This document shows positions 10,487-19,387 of a DNA stretch of 64,000 nt, in pieces. The translations under genes were made by a program, and so were the position numbers. The notes under the pieces were generated by a model. The model worked only from the letters and a program-made list of their open reading frames with translations, made no database searches and was not told the origin of the DNA. Positions within the stretch are counted from its first letter, which is position 1. Each line of letters opens with the position of its first letter. The DNA comes from Gymnothorax reevesii (Eukaryota; Chordata; Actinopteri; Anguilliformes; Muraenidae): positions 68,465,876 to 68,529,875 of the forward strand of contig CM056576.1 in assembly GCA_029721435.1 (NCBI GenBank), in the 5' to 3' direction.

Positions 10487-11800
10487 CTGTGGTTTTCTGT
10501 GTGTGTTGGTTCGTCAATTAGGTTTTTATTAATGCTGTGATGTCTGATGTCTTAGTGTTGCACATTTCGTATCTCTCCCGTGTTATTCCAGTCCATGTCT
10601 TACCCATGTACTGTCTTTGCTTTTTCCCCAGTCGCATCATTAGTTTGTCACAGTTTCTGTCTTAATTTATTGTGACATTATTTCGGGTGATTTAATGGAT
10701 TCTGGGTTTCAGCCTTCCTTCCGTTCTCGTTTGCCAATTTCCCCTTGCTTTTCTATTTTACTAACCCATACTAACATTGTATATAAGACTAACCTACTAA
10801 CGAGCACTCAGGATTGTACTGCTGCACTTACTAATTGACTACCTAACTCTCCGCATTCGCCCTGTTCTAGTTTCCGCATCTCGCTTTCGTTAACTGGCTT
10901 TGCTATGATTCTGCAGACTCTCTGCATTTATCTTACCTATCCTGCTTCTCACTCTATGGACTTGGGAGTCTTTTATTCAGTTTATTTATCCCATCTTTGG
11001 GAATGTCTTGTGATCCTCGTCTGTGTATTAATGTTTTTCCGTTTCATGTAATTAGGTTTCCCCCTTGTTCCGCCCCTTGTTAATTATATTATTGTCAGCT
11101 CGAGTGTTCGTCTTGATTGTTTTCCCTATATATATTCCGAGACACAGGTGCAGGGCAGACAGGACTTCACTCACTTCTCTCTTACGTTCTTTCTTTTCGG
11201 CACTCATGTGTTTGTCCTGGGACCTGGACGCTGTGCGGGCAGCGTCCAGTAGTAACTGGGATGCCCCCGAGCTACCTGTGCCAACTGAGTGTTCCGAGCC
11301 CCCTATGTCCGCCGCGCCTCCCGAGCTACCTGTGCCAGCTGAGTCTCCCAAGCCCCCTATGCCCGCTGCGCTTCCTGAGCTACCGGTGCCAGCTGAGGGT
11401 TTTGAGCCATCTATGCCCGCTGCGCTTCTCGAGCTACCTGCGCCAGCTGAGGGTTCTGAGCCATCTATGCCCACTGCGCTTCCCGAGCTACCAGCGCCAG
11501 CTGAGGGTTCCGAGCCATCAATGCTTGCTGCGTTTTAGTCTTGTCTGCCATGTGAATAAGTCTCCCAGTGTGTTCGTCAGTTTAGTTAGGTTCAGTTTTT
11601 GTTTTCTTAATTATCCTCTCTTGGAGAGAGTATTTCTGTTCCCCCTGCCTTTGGCAGTGTACCTCAGTTCTCCCATTTGTTTAGTGCTTGTGCACGGAGT
11701 TTTGTTTCTGGCGTGTCTGCCATTTTTTCCCTTAGTGTTTTGTGTTTTAATAAACACTTCTGGATCCTGCACCTGGTGTTCCTCTGACCTCTTCTTACAG
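10487..11800 (+). mobile_element. Copy A of the TACTAAC LTR-like family, inside integrase
   Basis: Inserted in the - strand integrase gene between the two halves of its zinc site. It contains the TACTAAC cluster with GTATATAAG (about 10758-10812), a second TATA box (CCCTATATATATTCCG, about 11120-11135), a coding-phase minisatellite (11266-11535), and a poly-A signal AATAAA near 11750 followed by CACTTCTGGATCCTGCACCT. TTAGG on the left and TTCAGG on the right may be a decayed target duplication. Edges are good to about 10 bp. Confidence 0.65.
11266..11535 (+). repeat. Five-unit 54-bp minisatellite encoding an 18-residue repeat
   Basis: Five head-to-tail units of exactly 54 bp. On the + strand they keep one open frame with units such as PELPVPAESPKPPMPAAL and PELPAPAEGSEPSMLAAF, ending at a TAG at 11536. 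The open frame starts upstream near 11065. The units differ mainly at single bases. It lies between the TATA box and the poly-A signal of copy A, so it would be transcribed with it. I do not recognise the peptide. Confidence 0.85.
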
Positions 11801-12215
11801 TTCAGGCCAGAAGAAGTGTTTCATGATCTTCTCAACAGTCTTGTTAACACCAAGATGACCTCCTGAAGGTAAACTATGAGTCATTGTTAAGATTTCATTC
11901 CTGTAGACCTTCGGAACAACAATTTGCCTAACCACTGCCCAATCTGCATTGGCAGGAACATCCGGAGGGCGTCACTTCTGCATCAACACACCATCCTTGA
12001 GATAATACCCAACTGGAACTGCATCTATTCTTTATCAGTAAGGGCTCTCCTCTTTAGTACATGAATATCAGGATCATTAGTTTGCTCCTGAATCAACCGC
12101 TTTCTGGACAGAGAAAAGTCTCCAGACACATCAAAATCACCAGACCCATCTGGCTGGCTGTACAAAGAACTGATAAAAGTGTCTGATAAGTCCTGAAATG
12201 GAGCAACCATAGTAG
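11801..12215 (-). pseudogene. Integrase N-terminal region of the Gmr1-like element
   Basis: The - strand reads RLIQEQTNDPDIHVLKRRAL followed, nearer 11810-11870, by THSLPSGGHLGVNKTVEKIM and KHFFWP. These are the linker and first half of the HHCC zinc-binding site of gypsy integrase. The matching cysteines continue across the inserted copy A at 10486. A stop at about 12025 and small shifts break the frame. Confidence 0.8.
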
Positions 12216-12369
12216 GCCGAACAGAGTCATGAGGCGAACCACCTTAGTCATGACTATTCAATGTGCTGGACGGCACCACATCATTTTCTTCTTGAGCCTT
12301 CTTGGCCATTGCACGGGCCACTGCACAGGAAGGATACACCCTTGATAGGTAGACTTGACATAAGTCCCA

Positions 12370-12545
12370 CCTTTACCTGCCTGTAACTAAATCTGACTTC
12401 AAGAATACAGAGCGCAGGGGTACAGATACAGTCCTCCCTTCAATACTTGTACAAATATGAAATCCCCAGAAGTGGTCTCATCACGAAACTCCAAAGAGTC
12501 CATTAACAAAAGTGACTGAGAAGCTCCGGTATCCCTTAGGATATA
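12370..12545 (-). pseudogene. Aspartic protease of the Gmr1-like element
   Basis: The active-site segment reads ILRDTGASQSLLLMDSLEF on the - strand (about 12490-12545), the DTGA box of retroviral-type aspartic proteases, which cut the Gag-Pol polyprotein. The following sequence decays with stops, so the flap cannot be placed. Confidence 0.7.
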
Positions 12546-13701
12546 TATATGGGTACAGGAGGAGAATGCTCATTCAGAGCCACAAACCCCTCTGACATAA
12601 ATGGAAGAAATTCCTCCCTCACAAAGTCAGCATTATCAGGCTTCTTAGCCCCACAAGGAGCAGGCAATTTAGCAGATCGATCATCTACTACAGGGGTTTC
12701 CAACCTTGTTTTCACAAAGGCATATGGTTTGGTATCCTTTTCTTTTTCTTTCTTTAAGGAACGAACAGTTAGTTGTAACATGACCAGATTTCTTGCAATA
12801 ACTGCAAACTAGACCACTTTTTTTCACTGTCAGCTTTCACACTTTGATCAGACCTATGACTGGATTTCTGAGCACCATCACCAGATTTTTCTTTGTCTTT
12901 GGGTGAGGAATCTTGGGTATCACCGTTACCTTTTTTCTGAAATTAAAACCATCTATTGTTACTGCTGGACTGAAATTTGGACTTATGTCTGAGAACATAT
13001 TCATCTGTAAATTTGGCAGCTGATTGCAAATTCAGTGTTTACTTCTCATTAAGGTAGGTCTTAATATCATCCTTAACACAGTTCTTGAATTCTTCAACTA
13101 ACACCATCTCTTATAGTGAGTTGAAATCATCCTTGACCTCCATAGAAGTACACCAGCGCTCAAAGCAAACCTTCTTCTCATTCGCAAATTCCACATAAGT
13201 CTGATTGTCAGATTTCTTCAGACCTCTGAATTTCTGTCGGTAAGCCCCTGGAACCAACTCATAAGCTCTCAAAATAACCTTTTTGACAACCTCATAATTA
13301 GAGGAATCATCGGCAGACAAAGCTGAATAGGCTTGTTGAGCTATACTTTTGAGGACAGTTTGCAACATCAGAGGCCAATGTTCCTTTGACCACTGGCAAT
13401 TCTTTGCTACCTTTTCAAAGCACAGGAAATACTAATCAACATCCTTTTCAGAGAATAGAGGCACCAGCTTTACCTCCTGGCTAGCACAAAATTTGTTCTC
13501 AGATTCTATTTTTAGTAGCTCCGTTTGGAGCCTTTCTTCCCTGTCTAATTTTTCTAAATCAAAATCTCTCTGTCTCTATATCTCTCTTTCTGTTCTTCTG
13601 CTTTTCTCCTCTTTCTCTCTCTCTCTCTTGCTAATTTGCTAACTCAAACTGCCTTTGTTTTTCTTTGTCCTCCCTTTCTTTTTTGTCTTCTCTTGCAAAT
13701 T
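12546..13701 (-). pseudogene. Gag capsid and zinc knuckle of the Gmr1-like element
   Basis: The capsid part at 13111-13368 reads QQAYSALSADDSSNYEVVKK, then AYELVPGAYRQKFRGLKKSD and TYVEFANEKKVCFERW. This is the Gag segment of Gmr1-like elements from which the vertebrate SCAN domain is thought to derive. Nearer 12770-12812 is a CCHC knuckle, CSYCKKSGHVTTNC, for RNA packaging. Upstream (13520-13701) is a Lys/Glu-rich coiled-coil tract. Stops separate the pieces. The N-terminal part lies beyond inserted copy B, at 14990-15303. Confidence 0.8.
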
Positions 13702-14982
13702 TGTCAAGAAACACGGGGAAAACACAAAGAGAACACGGAACAGGGGGTAGAGACACCAATTGCAGGGAAACCAGATTTAATGAAAAACTCAAAAGACTAG
13801 GGAAAGAGAGAAAAAGTGGCACATAGGCCAAAACAAAACACTGAAAAGGAGAAAAATGAAGGAACTTGAAATTGCAAAAACTGGGGAACTCGGGAACACT
13901 GAAAGGTAGCACGGACTGGGGCACTCAGGAACACTGGAGGGTAGCACGGACTGGGGCACTCAGGAACACTAGAGGGCAGCACGGACTGGGGCAGTCGGGA
14001 ACACTAGAGGGTAACACGGACTGGGGCACTCGGGAACACAGGAGGCTCGGGGAGGCACAGCTTGCGCAGATGGCAGATTCGGGAGGTGCAGGTGGCGCAG
14101 ATGGCAGACTTGGGAGGCGCAGCTAGCGCAGATGGCAGACTCAGGAAGGCACAGCTGGCAGATGGCAGACTCGGGAGACACAGGGACACTCAGACACAGA
14201 GGGCTCTGGAGGCATAGGGACACTCGGATGCAGAGGGCTCGGGAGACGTCTGCCAGACTGCACTAGCTGGAACTGCACTGGACTGCTCTGCACAGGACTG
14301 CCACAGAACTGGAATGAAGTCAGATCTGCACTGCTCTGCAGAGCCGGGTATTATATAGGGAGTGGGCACAGACAGACACAGGTGCTGAAAATAATATAAA
14401 TAACAAGGGGTGGAACACGAGGGAAACCTAATTACATGAAACAGGAAAACATCAACACACGGACAAGGATCACAAGACTCTCCCATAGATGGGATAAATA
14501 AACTGGATAAGGACTTCTTAGTGCACAGAGTAGGAGGCAGGACAGAGATGAGAGAATTTGCAGAGAATCTGCAAGAAATGCAGCGAAGGAGATTAGGCGA
14601 GAGCAGGAGGCGGAGACTAGAACTGGGCGAATGTGGAGAGGTTGTTAGTCAATTAGTAAGTTCAGCTGTTCAATCCCGAGTGCTCGTTAGTACGTTAGTC
14701 TCATATACAATGTTAGTTTTGGTTAGTAAATTATAGAAAAACAACAAACTGTTAGTTGGGTTAGTAAGATAGAAAAGCAGGGTGAAGCAAGCAAACGAGA
14801 TCGGAAGGAAGGCTGAAACCCAGAATCCATTAAATCACCCGAAATAGTGACACAATGTATAAAGACAGAAACGGCAACGAACTAATGACGCGACAGGGGA
14901 AAAAACAAAAACCGCACATGGGTAAGACGTGGACCGGAATAACACGGGAGAGATTTGAAATGTGGAAACACTAAAACCATCA
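13702..14982 (-). mobile_element. Copy B of the TACTAAC LTR-like family, inside gag
   Basis: Reverse-oriented relative of copy A: the shared blocks are AATCCATTAAATCACCCGAA, the inverted TACTAAC cluster at 14640-14770, and CTACTCC...TTTATCC further left. A TATA box (TATATAGGG on +) sits near 14353 and an inverted ATTAAA poly-A signal near 13776. It interrupts the charged coiled-coil part of the gag gene. Where copy A has a 54-bp array, this copy has two different arrays (13876-14180). Confidence 0.65.
13876..14180 (-). repeat. Two minisatellites (35 bp and 31 bp units) in copy B
   Basis: About five units of 35 bp (marked by ACGGACTGGGGCACTC, starting at 13911, 13946, 13981 and 14016) are followed by four units of 30-31 bp (marked by CAGATGGCAGACTCGGGAGG, at 14067, 14098, 14129 and 14159). 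Neither period is a multiple of three, unlike the array in copy A. Confidence 0.85.
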
Positions 14983-14989
14983 GATGAAA

Positions 14990-15303
14990 AACAGACTGTC
15001 TTTGTTTTTCTTTTTCTGCCCTCTCAAATTCTCTTTGTTTTTCTTTTTCTGCCCTTTCTATTTCAAGCATTTTTAATTTAAGTTCCATATCTACATCTGG
15101 ATTTTCCACTGGAAACTGTTCCAGGTCTCCTGGTGCAAACACATTTTCATCAATGTTATATTCAACAGTCTCTCTAGCCAGTCTTGCTTTTCGCATGGCT
15201 GGTTTTCCTCAGTCAGCTCTAACTGTCTGCATATTTCTAGCAGTTTTGTCTTTTTAAAAGACTTCAAAACCCCTACGGTTGGTGATGCCAAGAAATCATC
15301 CAT
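14990..15303 (-). pseudogene. Gag N-terminus of the Gmr1-like element
   Basis: Starts MDDFLASPTVGVLKSFKKTK at 15303, then LEICRQLELTEENQP. A frame change leads into KARLARETVEYNIDENVFA and a charged helix, MELKLKMLEIERAEKEKQRE. It lies 120 bp inside the 5' LTR, as expected for the first gene of the element. The sequence just outside the LTR (GAGGGCTCAAGTCCGG on the - strand) resembles a proline-tRNA primer site. Confidence 0.7.
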
Positions 15304-15422
15304 TGCTGTTGATCTGTCAATATATATCTAAGAAAAAAAAAAAAACAATTTTGCATTTTGAAATGTTAGATTTTCAATTAATGACTCACACAATGGTCTA
15401 ACCCGGACTTGAGCCCTCAATT

Positions 15423-15893
15423 TGTTATGACATTTACAACAGCAAGGGATGACAGACAAACCTCCAAATCTTAAACAGATTTAATAAAATAAAGCACTGA
15501 CACTAACCTACAATTTACACTACTGACCAAGATTGATTATATACAGGAAAAAAAAATATTTACAGTCCCTTGAGATGGGGTTGCTTGGTGATGTCCTGGG
15601 ACAGGGAAATGCTCCAACACAGGCAAAAATCCACAAAAAAAAACTTCACAGATCTTGAAAAGAGCGACAGGCCTGGTCAAATGTATCCTTCTCTTTGCAA
15701 TTTCTCCTACTACTTTACTCGCTCAATTTCTCTCCTTATATACTCTTTTGCAGCCCTCTCCCACATTTAGACTTTTTTTTTCTCTGGGACTTTCCGTTTC
15801 AGACATGCCCAGGACATGCCCAAACCTAGCTCCAGTCTGGGCTTAACAAAAAAAGGTCAAAACTGTCATCTAGTGGCTCTTTTTCACATTACA
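15423..15893 (-). repeat. 5' LTR of the Gmr1-like element
   Basis: Starts TGTTATGACATTTACAACAG and ends CACATTACA on the + strand. The same sequence recurs as the shrunken LTR at 7770-7879 and as a solo LTR at 42383-42845. The conserved tail CTGGGCTTAACAAAAAAAGG then CATCTAGTGGCTC is shared by all three. Confidence 0.85.
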
Positions 15894-16279
15894 ATGTTAT
15901 GCTTTGTTGATGATGAAACCTTCAAAGCCTTTGCAATTTGACGTTGAGGAACATTGTTTTTAAAGTATTCCACTTTTTTTTTACGCAAACCTTCTCAGGT
16001 TGCAGAGCCTCTGGCCATCTTTACTTCTGAGAGACCCAGCCTCACTAAGACATCCCTTTTATAGCCAATCATGTTACACACCTGATTCCAGTAAATGTAA
16101 TTACTCGCTTAATGTTCTTTCAGCTGATTCTCTTGTATATTAATTGCTTTTTCTGCCCTATTTTCCCTGTGTCCCATCTTTTTAGAGACCTTTTGCAGCC
16201 TGAAAATTTGAAATGAGCTCATTTTGTGGATAAAAATGTAAAATGTCTCAGTTTCAACATTTGAAATGTTATGTATTGT

Positions 16280-17942
16280 TGTGATTCTGTTATTTGCTCA
16301 TGTTCTGTTCTGCATTGCCATGTTCATGTCCATGCCTAGTTTAAGTTCTGTGCCTGGCCTTGCCATGATGTTTGATTCTGGTATTTAGTGACCACTGCTT
16401 TGTCTGACTATTTTTTGTGTATGTATTGTGATTTGGTTACTTTGTTTTGTCATGTTTAGTCTTAGTTTACTTTTCCATGTTTTACATTTTGCCATATCTC
16501 ATTCCGGCTCATGTTTTCCATTTTGCATTGCACTTTGTCTCCCCCGTCTGGTCTCATGTCTTGCAAACAGCCCCAGTCTTGTGTTTCACTCTTCGGGTGA
16601 TTTATTGGATTCTGGTTTTTCAAACTTCCTTCCGATCTTGTTTCCTTGCTTCACTCTTTTCTATCTACTAATAATAGTAACAGTTTATTATTTTCCCCGA
16701 AGTTTACTAACAACAAATAACCCTGTATATAATACTAACTTACTAACGAGCACCAAGGATTTGTATAGTTGCACTAACTAATTGACTAACGATCTCTCAG
16801 CACTCACCCTGTTCTAGTCTTCGCCTCTTTGCTCTCCCTGGTTACCTTTGCTGCATTTTCTGTGAAAGCTCACACCTGATCTCGCTGCCCTGTTTCTCAT
16901 TAATCTATGCACGTTAGAAACTCCATAACTGGAGCCGTATGTTTGTGATAGGAATGTCTCGTGTTCCCTGTCCGCGTTTTGGCTTTGACCAATTTTATGT
17001 GATTAAGCTTTTCCTCATGTACATTCCCCTTGTAATCAGTCTGACTCTCTGCACCTGTGATTCTCTCCATGTGATCTTCCCAGAAGGGTATATTAGGGCC
17101 GTTTCTCCTACCAAGAATGCTAAGAATGAACTTCCATTCTTGGAAGGAACGTTCTCGCTAGTCGTCCTAGGAAGAGTGCACTTCCAAGGCTACGAGCACT
17201 CAGAATGCTGTCAACAGAAAATTTGAGATGATGCGTTCTCGTTGGTATTATGCAACACGCTAGCCAGTGAGCTGCGACATCCGATGCATCCTCAGAAAAA
17301 TGGGCGTATCAAGAACACTTCCGGGACTGGTAACCGTTCTCGTTGAGATGCGAACTTTGAATTGAGACAGTACATGGTCTCAGAGGGATGACGTTTCTCA
17401 AGTTCACAAGAACAGAAGTACAGAGAAGAACGCACATTGAGAAATGGCCCAGGTGTCTTTTCACAGCCACTCTTTGTCAGATTTTTTGCCTCAGTCTTCT
17501 CGTGCTACGTTTCTCGCCTTGATTACTCAGTGTTTATCTTTCTGACTGGATTGCCCGACTTTCGATTTTTTGCCTTGTGATTTTTGGATTATTGTTGCAT
17601 CTGTGTGTTTTGACCATTTTCTGCCCGATTACGAGATCTATGTTTGCTGCCCTTGTAACGATTCGGATTACGCCCTTTGGATTCTGGCTTTGCTTCTCTG
17701 ATATACCTATTCCTGTGAACCAGACTCATTTCTGTCCGACGATGATTACTGTGATTGCTGCCCTGGTTTTTGATCCTATTTTTGCCCAACTGGATTTTGA
17801 CTTTTGGATTGTGGACTATGTACTTTTACCTTCTACCCTGCGGGGGTGCTCCCCCTTAATGAATAAAGCAAGTTCTACTGCATTGCCTGGTGCTCGCTAC
17901 TGGTTCCTGATTGCACCCTCACATCTATGTTCTATTGTAAAT
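16280..17942 (+). mobile_element. Copy E of the TACTAAC LTR-like family
   Basis: Long match to copy D (5756-6949), flanked by TATTGT at 16274-16279 and 17943-17948. It has the TACTAAC cluster at 16660-16800, then a MITE inserted at its TATA region (17096-17450), and the AATAAA signal near 17862 followed by CTGCATTGCCTGGTGCTCG. It lies in the last part of the host DNA transposon. Confidence 0.65.
17096..17450. mobile_element. 355-bp MITE inside copy E
   Basis: Ends are inverted repeats: GGGCCGTTTCTC on the left and GAGAAATGGCCC on the right. The interior repeats GAACG/CGTTCTC motifs (AACGTTCTCGCTAGTCG, GCGTTCTCGTTGG, CCGTTCTCGTTGAG). Copy D has no such insert at this place. It lands directly beside the GGTATAT...AGGTGTC promoter segment. 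No coding capacity. Confidence 0.7.
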
Positions 17943-18029
17943 AACTTGGCTCATGTGATCAGAAAGCAATTGCATTTCGATTTTATTCACAATTTACACT
18001 TCGTCCCAACTTTTTCGGAATTGGGGTTG

Positions 18030-18501
18030 CATAAAAAAAGCCTGTTAACAAAACATTTTATGACGTCTGAAGACATGCTATGCGCTTCCATAGCAAGGAT
18101 AGGATGCAGGTGTAGGAAATGAGGATTTAGTTTAAGAGAACTGAGACGGAGCCAAGCTGGCTTCCTGGTCAGTGTAAAATTGTGGGATGTCAGCTGTGAT
18201 AAACGCAGGGAGGCGCTGACTCACAATAAGTGGTGAGCTCAAGTGCGTGTTCAGAAATGTTCGCCCTGTGCTCACCTCTTTCGACTACCAGTACAGCAAC
18301 GCAAAACAGTTGGTGGATTCCGAACGAAGGCAGAGATGATAAAGTTGATAACTAGATGTGGATCGTTCACAACATGAGACAGAGCTCCCTATGTGCCCAC
18401 CGTTACACTCCAGAATATTAGTGACGAGTAGAAAACTTTCTGAGGGCTTTGACTTGACCGAATTCTGGCTTCTATTTCTCTTCGGCGGAGAGAGAGCGCA
18501 A
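18030..18501 (+). promoter_or_regulatory. plcb1: Presumed plcb1 promoter and 5' UTR
   Basis: The 472 bp between the right end of the transposon nest and the plcb1 start codon must contain the end of the 5' UTR and possibly the core promoter. An AP-1-type TGACTCA lies at about 18219. No TATA box and no strong CpG cluster are seen. An ATG at 18391 is in frame with the gene and no stop intervenes. Transcription start is unknown. Confidence 0.45.
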
Positions 18502-18600
18502 ATGGCTGGGGCACAGCCTGGAGTTCATGCGCTGCAGCTCAAACCCGTCTCAGTGTCGGAGACATTAATAAAAGGAAGCAAATTCATGAAATGGGATGAT
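18502..18600 (+). CDS. plcb1: plcb1 coding exon 1 (phospholipase C beta 1)
   Basis: Encodes the first 33 residues of a phospholipase C beta, the Gq-activated enzyme that splits PIP2 into IP3 and diacylglycerol at the plasma membrane. The peptide begins [20 protein letters not shown] and ends FMKWDD, the N-terminal strand leading into the PH domain. It matches the conserved start shared by PLCB1 and PLCB3. The KPV-VS and WDD|DST context fits PLCB1 better. The exon stops at a phase-0 GTGAGT donor at 18601. The start is chosen because family similarity begins exactly at this ATG (context GCGCAAATGG). Confidence 0.88.
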
Positions 18601-19387
18601 GTGAGTATGAAAAGAAACAGACATCCTCAAAGTTTTGTCTCTACTTTTATTATTATTATTATTTTACATTTTTACTTAATTGTTGCAGAGGTATGATTAT
18701 CGGCAGAGCATGAACTCGCAATTGGACAAATATTTGACATTTTGTAAAGGCTTGGATTGTGTATCACAGGAGATGCATGCTATGAAAGCTGCGAATTTAC
18801 ACCAGCGATATATTTTTGCTTTCGAAAAATTATGTTTTTATGTCTTAGCTCAAGTTCAGTGCGATGTGGCAAATGAATTGGCAAATGAATGTGGCAAATG
18901 AATTCATTTTAAAATGTGTTTAGAATCTGCAGCGATTGCTCGTAATTACGGTTATTCGACTGCTTGAAAACCGGTCTGATAAAAAGCTAGAGCATAGGGA
19001 ACACGCTTTCTCAGGCGCCTGACAGCTGTAACAATTCTGCGGAGCATGCAACTCTGAAAGGTCGGATCCCGTACAGTAACCTGTTTAAAAATAGGACGTT
19101 CCCCTCTTGTTACCGGACAGGGTTAACTTGAATTTTATTGCAGGCTGAGTGCTAAATTCTCCATTATGCGTGCCATGACCACGATCATAAAAATGATTTC
19201 GCTCTTTTTTTTAAATTTTTTTTTTACAAAATATCATTGGTAAATCTGTTTCTGATGAAAAACTAAGTTGCCATTATTTTTTCAGTTTATCGTCAATTGT
19301 TGATAAACGTTATGTACTTCTCTGTCTTCTGAGTGAAGATGGTTTGACTCTCAGCACTCGTAAGGAGAAGCGGAACCACGGAGGAGT

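Larger units (their letters stand above)
5429..18029. mobile_element. DNA transposon opened to 12.6 kb by nested insertions
   Basis: The left end (CAACCCCAACTCCGAA...AGTTGGGAC, then TAAATAAAATCGAAACGCAA) is the inverted partner of the right end (GTCCCAACTTTTTCGGAATT then GGGGTTG) over about 70 bp. Pieces of the same teleost repeat occur in order at about 5429-5755, 6950-7214, 7577-7769, 15894-16279 and 17943-18029. Insertions that I can delimit separate them. No transposase is left. I recognise the repeat as a common fish family but cannot name its superfamily. Confidence 0.75.
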
